This document shows positions 42,559 to 54,500 of a stretch of 64,000 nt of DNA, piece by piece. The notes under the pieces are model-generated. The model saw only the letters and a list, made by a program, of their open reading frames with translations. It did not search any database and was not told the origin of the DNA. The translations under genes were made by a program, and so were the position numbers. This DNA comes from Tetraselmis striata (taxonomy: Eukaryota; Chlorophyta; Chlorodendrophyceae; Chlorodendrales; Chlorodendraceae): assembly GCA_006384855.1 (NCBI GenBank), contig VCJN01001770.1, positions 1 to 64,000 on the forward strand, written 5' to 3'. Numbering within the stretch: the stretch's first letter is position 1; each line of letters opens with the position of its first letter.

Positions 42559-45159
42559 ACATTCCTCCCCGCGACGGGAATCAGCTTTTGCTGGGTTTTG
42601 CAGCGTTTTGGGGGGTCTTGTGACATCCCAGGCAACAAGCCAGGAAAAGGTGATATTGTGTCAAATATCAACATGTATTATTTGCAATATTTGTCGGTAG
42701 AGTATTTATTTATCATACGTGTGGTAAGTAGGTGTGGTAGTGGGTGTGGTCAGTTATGGAGGGGGGAGGGGGGGGGGTAGTGCATTAAATGCACCGGTAG
42801 CAAGCTGGTCAGGTTGATCCAGCCGACTTTCGGCAAGATCGCCGTTCCGGTTGTTCTAGTTTGCCTCTTTGGGCGGTTGGTTTAGCCAGTTAGGGCTGTT
42901 GGCCGGCAATTTAGCTCATTGGTTGGTTCGGTTGGTTGGCGACCACAGTTTGTTGGTCAGCTCAATTGGTTTTGGTTGAAATTGGTATGTTCGCAGCATG
43001 TGGTGTCGTTGGCAAAAAAACACATTTTGTGCAATTTGCCGGCCCTGCTAGTGTCGCATAGGCATGGTCCATCGCGTTGTTTGGTCCCATGCTAGTAATG
43101 AACTTGCAATAACTGCAAGTGCAGTCTAGACCCGGGACCCGCACCTGGAGCGTCCCCCAGGGGATACAACCGGTAGAGCACGATCCAAATCATTACTAAC
43201 AAAGGTTGGCCAGTCATCATGCACCCCTTTTGTTCATGCATGTGTTGGAGCCGGTGTTGCGAACAAGATGGTGTTAGACAGGAAAAGAGAACGCAACACA
43301 TCACAACACTATACTTTCCTGATTTTCATCTTTTTCTGTGCTTTGTTGAGATCTCTTTGTGAATAGTATTGCAGTGGTAAGATAGATGAACTCTAGTTTT
43401 GTGGTTGAACTTTTCCATGGCAACAATCGCCACAGGAAACAAATCCTCATGAGGATCGTTAGCAGTCTTTTTGTTAATTCAGGGTAAAATTGACTGCGAG
43501 GTATTTGAGGTATTGGTAAAGACCATTCAAACAGTGAAGGGTCAACATGTTGGTGTGACAACATATCGTATTTGTTCAGTATAAATCGTGGAAGATATTC
43601 AAAAGGTTGATAACATGTTGATCACTTGAAGCATCTCGTATAACTTGAGGTTTAGCTCTCTCTTTAACAAAAAAACACAAGGTAAGAAGTGGTGAGGTGT
43701 CGTGAACAAAACTGGACTGAGAATTCAGAGTAGTCGAAGAGACATATGTAGTGTTTGGTGATATTGGTGTTCATTGTAGGTTTGGGGACTGGGACAAGAT
43801 TATAGCGTAAACGGTACATGCCACTATGCTTCACTATTAGCCTATTTTTTGGGGGACAATATCATAGCTTTAAACCCTGTGCAGGTTTTTTGGGTTCGCG
43901 TGTACTGGCGCAAAGTACATGATCACCTGGTGGCCGCGGAACGAGGCAAAGGCGGCGGGTCGAGGCAGGGGCACCTGTAGTGCGGGGGGTAGGTTGCCGC
44001 GCAGTCGAGGCAGCTATCCGCCTCCCACACCTGTCTAACCGTTCTCGCTGAAACAAGTAGGAAGTGGGGCTGTGGGGTCAGTATGGGTTCCCCCTTGCGG
44101 GCTATCGACGAACTTGGCGCTGCACTTGAGCGGGCGGAGGCACTCCTTCAAGCGCACGAGGAAACGTTCGGTAGGGAAGTTATTCTCGCGATGGCAACAA
44201 GTTGTATCGGGTCTGCCTTCGGGCGGCCCGTCTCCTCGCGTGGGGCAGCCTTGCGTGATGTTGCGGCCTTCGAAGAGTCGTTTAGGGGGGTTGGCATGCG
44301 CCCCTTGCGTCTTTGGCCGAAGTAGTGCCGTCTGAAGTGGGCGCCGCAGGCAGCCCCGGTATGCAAGGCGGCGCGAAGCGTTCCCACTCGGTAGTTGCAT
44401 GGGCCCCACGGACCACCCCGGCTGGGACTGAGGTAGAACCACACCAGATCGGTCACTGCCGAAGACGGCCACACTGAATATGCGGAGCTGTCAAGGCGGC
44501 AATATCTGGCCTCCCGACTAAATGGCGGTACTTGCATACCTCAGGGGATACTCAGGTGCGCAGCAACCCCCCCCCTCCCCCCGCCCGCCTTCCTACACAT
44601 TGTAGCCTTCCCGCTTTGCAATAAGTGGGCTGGACACAGCCAACCGGAAACAAGCCATTCGTTACATGGATGGGGCCCCGTGGACCCCGCCTAAGGTGCA
44701 GCCATAACCACATGAGACCTGGCAGTAGCTTCTTGCCGAAGCTGGCCACACCGAACATTTGGAAGTTTTTGGCCATTGGCTTCCTCCGAGTGAGAGGAAG
44801 GCACAAAAGTCGGCGCCGCCGAGGCTTGCCTTTCATCCGCCATGCTGGACGGTCGCGCACAAAGGCTCCACGGTAGCGGCTCCTCGCTGGCTTGACTTGC
44901 CTTACGCTTCGGCCGAGGCTGAAAGTCGGCCTCGGCTGCAGTCGTCAGACGACGCTGCTTCCGAGCACGAACGACGAATGCCGGGTTATGCTTGAACGGC
45001 GGCAGCATGTCGCCACCCGTTAATGCACTAGCAAAGCGCCTATATTTCAGCAATGGCTTATTATATTAAATGTAGCATAGGGCGCTGACATATAGCAGAA
45101 ACGCCCCTTCTCCTTGGTCTTTTTTGATAGCAACTATGCTGCCTTGTTGTGCTGGCGCC
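42559..45159. other. AT-richer region, mostly non-genic
   Basis: No convincing gene except a short candidate at 44083-44325. Around 42780-42960 there is a TTGGTTGG-rich stretch. About 43800-43840 is one half of an inverted repeat whose partner is at 46983-47021. 44380-44480 and 44655-44770 are diverged copies of one module (GGGCCCC, then CACACTGAA or CACACCGAACATTTGG). Confidence 0.4.
44083..44325 (+). CDS. Hypothetical short ORF, 80 aa
   Basis: Encodes an amphipathic, helix-like protein (IDELGAALERAEALLQAHEE, then GREVILAMATSCIGSAFGRP) ending at a TAG. No relative is recognised. It may be an exon or an element remnant within the 43800-47021 inverted-repeat interval. Confidence 0.25.
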   Translation: MGSPLRAIDELGAALERAEALLQAHEETFGREVILAMATSCIGSAFGRPVSSRGAALRDVAAFEESFRGVGMRPLRLWPK

Positions 45160-46015
45160 GCGTCGGAGGCGCCGTAGTATCTGCCTTCTGGGTAGTGCAT
45201 TTTGTGCCACATGGCGACAAGATGATTAGCAAGCCATAGAAATACAATGTCGAACAACAACATTATATCGCGGTAAGGTCACCCACCTTAGCGACTTGCG
45301 TCCCTATTTCGAGGCCGGCTGAGGATTGTCGGCATCAAGGCGAGGGACTGCATCGCTCGTGCAGCTAGCAGTCGGGGGGCTGTGGGTAGGTCGAACGCGA
45401 TGGCGACATAATTAGCAAGCCGAAAAGTTACTAAGTTGATCGACAACATTAAATCGCAGCAAGGCCGCCCACCCTGGCGACTGGTGGCGCATGCGAGCCG
45501 GCTGCGACTCGTCGGCAGCAAGGCGAAGGGGGTGCGTCGCTCGTGCCACATTTTGCACTCGGGGGCTGTGGGTGGAACGTGCGATGGCGACATAATTAGC
45601 CAGTCGAAAACTAAAACAGCCTAGCATAGCCTTACATCGCAGAAAAGGCCGCCCACCTTTGCGACTGGCGTCGCTTCATTTGAGGCCGGCTGCGACTCGT
45701 CGGCAGCAAGGCAAGGGGGGGCGTCGCTCGTGCTTTGCAATCGGGGGCTGTGGGTCGAACGTGCGATGGCGACATAATTAGCAAGCCGAAAACAACAGAA
45801 GCCCATGGCAATATTACATCGCAGCAAGGCCGCCCGCCTTTGCTTCTTTTGAGGCCGGCTGCAACTCGTCAGCAGCGGGGGCACGGAGTGCGTTGCTCGT
45901 GCTAGCTTTTGGAGTCAAGGGCTGTCGGTGGAACGTGTAATGGCGACATAATTAGCAAGCCATAAAATACAAATGTGCACCACACTACCACATCATTATA
46001 TCGCAGCACGGCCAC
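45160..46015. repeat. ~180-bp tandem satellite, about 4.5 units
   Basis: The landmark GGCGACATAATTAGCAAGCC (or close variants) recurs at about 45214, 45402, 45587, 45768 and 45943, spacing 175-188 bases. Each unit also has ATCGCAGCAAGGCCGCCCAC and GAGGCCGGCTGCGACTCGTC and ends GGGGGCTGTGGGT. Confidence 0.88.
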
Positions 46016-46982
46016 AACCTCCCCCCTCCCCCCGCCCTCCATCCCGCCTATTCCACAGCGTGGGCATGGTGGTTGTCGCGCCTTATTTAGCCTCTGAGCC
46101 GCTGGCATCCGGCACGCCCTCACCCACTCCTAATGCGAGCGCAAGTCCACAGGGTGTGGCTGCAGACGCGCCGGCTCCCTGCCCGCCGCTCTCCCCAGCC
46201 CGGTTATCGCTATGCGTAGGCCAGCCCTCGGCCGCATCGCAAGCGACAGCCAAGCTCGGCGACATGTCTGCCGCTGGCGGGCCCTGCCCCTGACCCGCCA
46301 CTGACTGCGTATCGGCCCGGCTAGGTGACTAGGTCCAACCGCAAGGGCCGCCACGCGACGAGAGCGTTGGGTGGGGGCACGTCGAGCAGACGCAGTCCGT
46401 GGTCGAGAGAGTCGGGCGGACCGGCTGGCAGACTCTCGAGAGGGTGGCCGCGTGCGGGGGGGAGGGGGGGGGGTGCTAGGCACCTCCATCGCGATGGGAC
46501 CTACCCCAGCCCGCATAGCAGTAACCGATAGCGTGAGCTGCAAGTCTCGCGACATGGCAGGGAATGCAGGGCAAGTAAGGCACAGGGACGCATGGACGTA
46601 AGAGGCGGCAGCATGCCTACTCACCAGCCGTGCAGACCTACGCCGATGGTAGGCGGAGTCCATTCATGTCACGGATCCGGGCGTTCGCGCCAATTTGTGA
46701 AAGTAAAGACCATGCATGCATGTGTCGCGTGGGATCCTTTCCTATGAATAACTGTCTGCCACGGCCCGGTTTGGGTTCTGGGCAGCCTTGGCGGTGGTGG
46801 AAAGGTATACCAGTAGCGACTAGTAGTACTGCGCAGCCCCCCCCCCCCCCCCCCCCACTCGAGTGGGCGGGATAAGGGATGGCGGCGGCGAGGGCGAGTA
46901 TACAGTACTTTGCGCTGTATACATATGTCTACAGTACATTGTTTGGTGCGCGAGCTAGTAAATTGTTCCATTTTCAGTGAGA
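46016..46982. other. GC-rich region with C tract, no assigned gene
   Basis: Open frames on both strands at 46083-46663 (up to 177 residues, minus) are alanine/arginine/proline-rich and lack domains. A C tract sits at about 46838-46856. Confidence 0.3.
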
Positions 46983-47021
46983 CAATAGTGAAGCATAGTG
47001 GCATGTACCGTTTACACTATA
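46983..47021 (-). repeat. Inverted partner of 43801-43840
   Basis: AGTGAAGCATAGTGGCATG and TACCGTTTACACTATA match the complement of 43801-43840 with one mismatch visible over ~38 bases. The pair encloses about 3.1 kb including the satellite. Confidence 0.75.
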
Positions 47022-47096
47022 ATATTGCCCTTTTCCCGCAGGTTTGTTGTAGGTTTGTTTGAAGTTTTCGATTTGTAGGGTCAGTTTATTTGTAGG

Positions 47097-47215
47097 GTTC
47101 GGTTTGTAGGATGCTGGATGAAGAATATGCCGACGAGTTCGATTCGTAGGATGCTGACTGAAGGATCTGCTGACGAGTTCGATTTGTAGGGTTCTGGCAA
47201 AAGGATGGCTGCACG
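47097..47215 (+). repeat. 40-bp tandem repeat, about three units
   Basis: Units start GTTCGGTTTGTAGGATGCTG at about 47097, with further units at 47137 and 47177. Surrounding sequence keeps GTTTGTAGGGTT-like words from about 47041. Beyond it, 47220-48357 shows no gene. Confidence 0.7.
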
Positions 47216-48357
47216 GTACGGGTATGGTATTGTTGGCTGACGTCGCCAACCGGCGGCGATATCCCGACAACTGGTCGAGGTTGGTTATGTCGGTATCTCG
47301 ACAACTGCGTCGAGATTGGTCGAGGTCGGTCGGGGTTATTAGTCAATATGGTACATTCCGACATACATTGACACAGATTTTGTAGGGTTCATTGGTTGGT
47401 GTGACACAAGGCGGAAAAGGTTCCACCGGCCGTAAATGCACAATGGTTGCGGGGTAGGTCGCTGGAGGATTGGTCATTGTAGGGTCGTTGCATGGTGGTT
47501 AGCTGACAGTCGTCGAGACCACAGGAAAGGTCCGGAACGAAACATGTCAGTAGTGCAAACTAGCACTACGAGTGTAGGGTCGTTGGTAGTTCTGGTCGTA
47601 TGCAATAGTCGTATGTCAAGGATCTTATCGCAGCAGCACAACGACAATACTGGCTCTACGACGAATATTAGCTGTTAGGTTTTATGTATATATTCAGTGG
47701 CGGTCCGTCGGCGCGACGATACGCTCGACGAAGTGTTGGAGGTATGCGCAGGTGGTGAGTCGCAACACGCGACTACTGATTTGAGGTTGGGGTAGTGGTA
47801 TCAGTGGCAAGGTGAGGTGGCGAAAGGTCGCCGAGTTTGTTGGAAGATGAAAAACAGAGGGGCGCCGTATGTATGAGGTCGCCATAACGGTAATTGCCGA
47901 GTTACGGGTGGCCAACGAGTAGCCAAAACCCGCAAAACGGTAGTGAACAAAGGTGTTCAACTTTATGAAGCTGGGCAGTGATGAAAAGTGAACATTGCAG
48001 CTTTGTCAAATCTGCGCGTTCTTGGTGACAACGTTATGAGTGTCGGCAAAAAGGAAAGTGGCCTAATTGGGCCGTAATCTCCGAGTTCGCCCTCGCAAAA
48101 GAACGACCCGTAACGTGTTCGAAAGGCAATTGGCCATACCGGTAAGGTGTGGTCCCGACCTACCACAACAAGGCGGAAGGAAAAGCGACCGAACACGGTA
48201 GTGGTGGAGGGCGGTGTCTCCTCACAACGGCTTCGAAACTGTTATGTTGGTTTTTCTGGCCGTAATCGCATAGTGTCGCTACGGGACGATCGGCAAAATG
48301 ATCGCTACAGGTTCGCGAGGTTCGCGAGAGTGACGATCGGTGCGTAGAAGCACCCAA

Positions 48358-48620
48358 TGTGGGGGGAAGGTGCGTGAGAGGCAGCAAGGTTCAGGTTCCA
48401 GAGAGGTTCTCAAGGTTGGGTCGAGAGAAGCTGAGGAAGGTTGTAGAATGATTACACGTTGTGCTGCGGAGGTGACATATACATGTGAGCTGGACAATCG
48501 GGTGACGGTGCGCATCAACAGATGATGACTAGCGCATCGGGTGACAGGTACCCGGGTCATTGTGTGCATGTTACTGGTTGAAGGGTTATTAGGTCTTTTA
48601 GGGTTTGGTCATCCTCTCTC
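48358..48620 (+). repeat. Second copy of the right half of the 41985-42558 element
   Basis: Matches 42328-42558 in direct orientation: GTTCTCAAGGTTGGGTCGAG, GAATGATTACACGTTGTGCT, CGGGTGAC, ACCCGGGTCATTGTGTGCAT, AGGGTTTGGTCATCCTCTC. It carries a ~22-base insertion (GGTGCGCATCAACAGATGAT region). The left inverted arm is absent. Confidence 0.85.
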
Positions 48621-49944
48621 AAGTACTTGTACTCGTACCTGCACGTAGCTTGCGCTACGCGTGCTCTACTGCGCGTAATGCAAAACGGTATTACACCTAG
48701 ACTGTACCATACATACATACATATATAATACACCAATACATATGAATGTGTGCATACACACGTAGATACATCACACCTAAACTGTTTATGTGTGTACACA
48801 TCTAAACTACACACAAGCAGCATTTTAGTGTGCACTACTTCAGGCGTCGAAATGAAGGGACGGGTTTTTAACAACCGAACTTATTCAAATCGGTGCCTCA
48901 CGCGGCACAGCGAGCCGTTCGGTACCGGGTATATATCACAAAACAATAAAGCGTGATAATTGTCGTCACTTTCGGGCTGCGGCCTGAGCGTTTAAGCGAC
49001 CCTCTTTGTACGCGCGCACCGGCCGTGCGCAGGTTCGATTCACTGTCGGCACTCGTACTAGTGAGGCGGGTCCGCCGCGAGCGAACCACGGTGCGCGGAC
49101 TAAGCGCGGATGTGGGTGCGGGGATGCGACTATGTACCGCGCACACAGCTTACAGCCACACTAAGACCTTATGTACTGCGCGCGTACACTGCGATTTTTG
49201 GGCATTTTCTTGCGAACGTGCAATTTCCGTTTTTCCGGAGCGCACTGGCGGGCGGGTATCGCTGATTTTTGAAGCGCATACGCCAAGCGCGGCCATGGGC
49301 TCGCGAAGCAAGATAGCCGCAACATGACCTCGCATATTTTCCGAGTAGGGCATCGAAATACCCTAGATAACCGCACTTGTACACCGCATACATGCGATGT
49401 AATGCATTTGCATATGGCAAGATGTAGCATTTCATCAGTACGCCATCGCATAAATTGTGTGACTACGGGTAAAGTATAATATGCGCGTCAGAATGGTCGT
49501 TTTGACGCGCAAATGCACCCTGTCCATTTGTCCACCCGTGCGACTACTTGTTAAATTCTCCGTGGGACCCTACGCTGGGGCACCAAAACCTTGCTTAACC
49601 CATGTAAACCCAACCAACACCCAATGAGGTCCATGCCGGGGACGAATCGGTTCCGTACTAAGGTATTGACGTGGCGCAGTCGGGCCCATGCGGTTATGCA
49701 ACGAGCTGGGGCGAGCTTTAGGTGGGGTCGGTCTAGCGTAGGTTAAAAACCGGCTCCGCGGTGCGACATTGGCGCTGACGCGCACCACAAACCGGGACCG
49801 TGAGACACGGCTCTTTTCAACACACGTGAGGTGTAGCAGAGGCACAAGAGAGCACCTTTGCTGTGGTTTCAGGCGACACCGTGCTTGAGGTGGTGGCCAT
49901 CGTAGGTCTGTGGGTCGCGCGATCCGCAAAGGGTCGCTTGTTCG
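48621..49944. other. Intergenic, no assigned gene
   Basis: Includes a TACA/CATA-rich stretch (48700-48830). At about 48985-49035 a sequence resembles Pol III A and B boxes (GGCCTGAGCGTTTAAGCG, GGTTCGATTC), but the arms do not pair as a tRNA. Short frames have no domains. Confidence 0.35.
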
Positions 49945-50440
49945 CTTATTCAATTTGCGCTGACCCATTGATTGCCACTCCGCACTCGGGTCAAGAACAA
50001 ACCGTCCTATGGCCTGTCCTATACCCTATAGAAAGGCCATGGTGCCCAATGTGCTTGCTGTGGCTCTGTTGTCCCCTCACCGGCCGGGCGCGTTTCCCAG
50101 CGTAGGTCCGGTGCGACAGTAGTGATAATACCCAAGACAAAAGAGTTCACGGGTAGCTGCTCGACGGAATAAGGTGAGGATATATGCGACCCGTATCAAT
50201 TTGCGCTGTTCCACTGGTTGCCACTCAGCACTCGGGTCAACCACAAACCGTCCTAGGGCTTGTCCTATACCCTAAAGAAAGGCCATGCATGGTCGCCCAT
50301 TGTGCTTGCTGTGGCTGAGTGTGTTGTCCCCTCACCGGCCTGGCGCGTATCCTAGCGTAGGTCCGGTGCGACACGAGTGATAACTCAGACAAAAGAGGAT
50401 TTAACGGGTAGCTCGAGGGAAGATGAGGATATATGCCCAC
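49945..50440 (+). repeat. Tandem duplication, unit about 245 bp
   Basis: Two adjacent units share CAATTTGCGCTG, GCACTCGGGTCAA, AAACCGTCCTA, TGTGCTTGCTGTGGCT, TCCCCTCACCGGCC, GCGTAGGTCCGGTGCGACA and GAGGATATATGC. Small indels and substitutions separate them. Confidence 0.85.
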
Positions 50441-50504
50441 CGGGTGGCAATTAGTTTGGGGACATGTGCTGTGCAGTCTGCCCACGGATTTAGATCCACT
50501 GGAT

Positions 50505-50590
50505 TGCTGGATTGCTGCCTAAACGCCCGTCGTAGAGACGCTGCAAGGGTTTCACTGGTGCCAGTCCTGTCCCGGGGGCGGGAAAAAAAA
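50505..50590 (+). repeat. Poly(A)-ended repeat family P, best copy
   Basis: Contains GGATTGCTGCCTAAACGCCC, GAGACGCTGCAAGGGTTTCA, CCAGTCCTGTCCCGGGGGCG and a terminal A8. An inverted copy lies at 63018-63110 and a shorter one at 15302-15345. The 3' A run suggests a retroposed SINE or LINE tail. Confidence 0.7.
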
Positions 50591-51524
50591 GACCCGCCAG
50601 TTCATTAATTTTGACGCATGTAATGCGAATCGTACCTCGGACCTGTACTGTTACCGCCGCGGCACACGCATGCTGTGACGCTGTTTGCTGGAACCCGCAT
50701 GCCCTCCGCGACACACCTCCCTCCCGCCCCCCGTGCAGTGCGAGCCAAGCGACCGGCCTGACAGCGCACGAGGTTAGTCACGGAAACCTCCGACAATACC
50801 TGTCTCGAACCTTCGACTTGGGTTGTGAGGGCAGGGCCCAGCGCCAGGTGCTGGCGCTCTCGAACGGGTCCTGCCAAACACTGCGTGCCAGAACAGAGGC
50901 TCCCTGCCAGAGGCTCCCTGGCAGTTGTTCCGCTCAACGCGGCAACACCACCCGAGCTATCGGAAGGGGGCAGGGGGAAAGAGGGGGTTCGACTTCTCTA
51001 GGCTGATAATTTGTTCGTCTGAATCCTGCAGGGGCGGAGGCCCGCCTGCTAGTGCACGCGAGCCTGCACAGGCTGCCGGGAAGCGGGGGAGAGAGGCCAC
51101 GCCGCGACACTCACGCAGCGCGGCAGCGTCGAGGGCGCATGGGGGCGGCCGCGTACAAGGCTGCAGTCACCATAATCTGCTAGCGCCGCAGCAGTAGTTC
51201 CGCGAGGGTAACAGGACGCTGACGGCAGCAATATGCAGGCCTCTCTGGTGATGTGGAAGCGCCGGGGCGGAGGCGAGGCCCCCGGGGGCTCAGAACGGTC
51301 CCGTTTTGGAGGTTTCCTCCCGAACCTGGGCCGTGCCCGGGTGCAGCCGGTGAATAGCCCTTCCTCGGAGGGGCAGCTCATCCCCGCCGGCACGGGAGAG
51401 TCGGACGATGCAGGGTGCGCCCCGCCCCGCATCTCCTGACCAGAGCCATCCTGCAGTAGCGGGAAGCTGGAATGTGTGCTGATGAGCCACCTGTTCCCCA
51501 TCTGCTCCAACCCTCAATATTTGC
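50591..51524. other. Upstream region of the channel gene
   Basis: GC-rich. A plus-strand frame at 51233-51439 (RFGGFLPNLGRARVQPVNS) and another ending near 51596 (SNPQYLQPQPGSNLEEDEG) are protein-like and could be upstream exons, but no splice combination was confirmed. 50611-51006 is open but unassigned. Confidence 0.35.
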
Positions 51525-51575
51525 AGCCTCAGCCGGGTAGCAACTTGGAAGAGGACGAAGGAAGTCGCAAGCCGC

Positions 51576-54500
51576 ATGGATTTTACACGGGAGGCTAGCA
51601 AGTCCCACTTCGATCAACTCGCAAAATCTGTGACTCGTGGCGAAAATAGACGGATGGTCATTGATCCAAGACAGAAATGGGTAAGGGACATGTTTGCGCC
51701 CCACTCCACTGTGGCCATGTGCCCTTTTGTGTGCTACATATATATGAGCTGCAGATTGTTTTGGAGAACATTACGAACGTCTTCTCAAGCCGAAGCTTTG
51801 TTGCTGTGCTCTCAGGTGAGAGGATGGGATGCGGTGACGGGCGTGGCTCTGCTGTTCACAGCGCTGGTGACAATATACGAGGTGGCGTTTCTGGAGGGCG
51901 GTCTGAACTGTGAGTGCAAGTGAAGCCTGTACAGTAAGGGCAAGTGCAGGGATGCGCCACCCATGTAGAACCCACTACCCGATCTTACAACATGTGTGGT
52001 GTGATTTGCAGCGTTGTTCTGGATTAACCGTGGAGTGGATTGCATCTTCCTTGTGGACCTTATTCTGCAATTTTTCATGATGTTTTATGACGAGGAGGAC
52101 GACATCTGGGTCACAGACCAGCGGCGCATCTCGCTGACCTATCTCAAAAGCTGGTTTATGGTAGACCTTTTCTCTATTTTGCCCTTTGATGCCCTGGGCG
52201 TAGTGCTGGAGCAAGACAACTTGAACAAGCTGAAGGTGAGCTGTTTGCTCTATTGTCTCTGCTCCTCCTGCCTTGCCCCCCCCCCCCCCCCCCCCCCTTT
52301 CAGGCAGGCAGAGCCTCTCTCTTAGCTTTGCATATCCCCTCCCCCACCCCTCGACTCCCTCCAAACAGATAATCCGCATCATCAAGTTGCTGCGCCTTGC
52401 TAAGCTGCTGCGTGTGCTGAGGGCGGGACGCGTGTTCCAGCGCATGGAGGCGCACATCAACATAAGCTACAAGGCGATGCAGCTGATCACGTTTGGGCTA
52501 GGCGTCATGTTGTGCGCGCATTGGATGGTGCGCTGCCGGGTCCGCATGCTGGATCCACATGTATACCAACAGCTCCCGAAGTTACTGCTGACCACAGCTG
52601 TGCTGACTATTGGTCTTTGGTCTTGTCCTGGCTGCACCGCTGGCTGTTTCAGGCCTGCGCCCTCCATCTCTGCGTCGTTATTGAGGAGTGCACCGTGGCA
52701 TCGTACGAGGACGGGGATTGCGTTAACTGGGTGTACAACTACAACGCAAACGGCGGAAACGGCGCCCTGCTTTTGACCAATGAGGACGGCAGCTTTGTCA
52801 CCACCTCCACTGGCGGCGCAAAGGAAAACCTCGCCACCACGTACTGGACCGCCTTTTACTGGGCAATGATGACCATGTCCACTATTGGTTACGGTGACGT
52901 TACGCCACAGACAGATGTTGAGCGCGTCTACGTCACACTCGGTACGCTAAGCCCCTCCCCTGGGGATGCAGGCGCATGTGCCAGTCCCAGAAGACTGTTT
53001 AGTTTGATTGCGTAGCATTTGGCTTGTTGCATTGCACTCCCCCGCCTGCAGTGCATGTGGTGTCTCTCCATACTCACATCAAGGCCGCCAAGAAAGGCAC
53101 ATGGCGTCGCAGTACGCCTTGGCGCTCTTGCTTGCGGGTGGCTGCCTAACACAATGGGCTTTGTATGGCCGCAGGCATGGTTGTCGGGGCCTCCATCTAC
53201 GCTTACATGGTTGGTAATGTTTGCTCCATCATCGCGGGGATGAATGCGGGAGAGGAGAAGTTCCGTATGGAGGTGAGGTGCCAACCCTCATGCTGCTGCT
53301 GCTCTTGCTTTAGCAGGTGTAACAGGCGGCATCTAAGCCTCCCTGCCCACCTTCTGGCACAGATGGACAGCTTGAACCAGTTTATGGAGGCCAATGGGCT
53401 GCCGAAGGACCTGCGCAAGGAGCTTCGCGCCTTTTACCGGTACCGCAACAGCAATGTCACCATCCATGAGGGGCAAGACGTGCTAAAGACGCTAACGCCC
53501 CGGCTGCAGTCGTACGTGGCCGGCTACACCCATGCCTCGTGGCTGCAGCACACCGACCTCTTTCGCTCCTTCCCTGCCGACCTAGTGGTTGAGCTCTGCC
53601 TCAGCATGCGCGCTGAGGTGTTTACACCGGACGAGCCCCTGTTCTTGGAGGGCACCGGTTGTGACCGGCTCTACATCGTGGAGCGCGGCCTCGTGTGGTA
53701 CCGCGGATGCGTGTATGGGCGACCCAACATGACCAAGGAGGGCGTCGTCGAGGGCCGCCGTCCAGTCAGCCACTGGATTGGCATCCAGGACCTGAACTCT
53801 GTATCTGGCCTGCATCGCTTTAGCGCGCGGAGCATGACATACTCTGTGTCGCTTGTCATCCGTCGGGAGACTCTTGAGTCGTGAGTGCCCTTACTTCGGA
53901 GTGAACCTCTCCCCCATAGCCACTTCGTTGTTTACACCCAGGTTGCTTCCCACCAATCCTCTAACACAGTTTGGCATTGCCCCTTAATTGTTGTATGCGT
54001 ACTTCAGGACGATATCGCGGTACCCAGAAGTGGCACGCACATTTCGGCGCACACAGGTGAAGGCGGTCATTCGTGAGATTGTACTCCTGTACGCAAGGGT
54101 CATCCACGGCTTTGAGACAAACCCGACGCAAATGATCGACACGCTGTACCAGAGAGGTGAGGTGGCAAGGATTTGGATTGAGCAAAAGCGGAGCGTCATG
54201 GGATCGTGCTTTTTGCTCACTATTCATGTCTGACACCTGCCATGCTCTCCTGCAAGTGTGGTGGCCTGGATCGATTTAGTGCTGATAGCTGCGCAACCTG
54301 TAACCCGCTCCAGCTTCGCTGACCAACAGCGACAACTGGATCCTGAAGTTCAAGCTCGCGACAGTCATGGAGCTCATAATTTTCAAGTATGGTGTAAAGC
54401 ATGCCATCAGCGAGCGGATTCTCCGCATTAAGTGGGCGGCGGTCACTCTGCAGGTTCGGGCCAGCCCGCCCGAGTTGTGTATCTCCCCCCCCCCACTGCC

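Noticed and set aside
43130-43215. tRNA-like string CCGGTAGAGCAC
   Set aside because: It resembles a D-arm end, but no anticodon or T-arm follows on the plus strand.
46083-46663. A minus-strand gene of 177 residues
   Set aside because: Alanine/arginine/proline-rich with no motif, and an equally open plus frame overlaps it.
48975-49055. A tRNA gene
   Set aside because: The A- and B-box-like strings are present, but neither the acceptor stem nor the T-stem can be paired.
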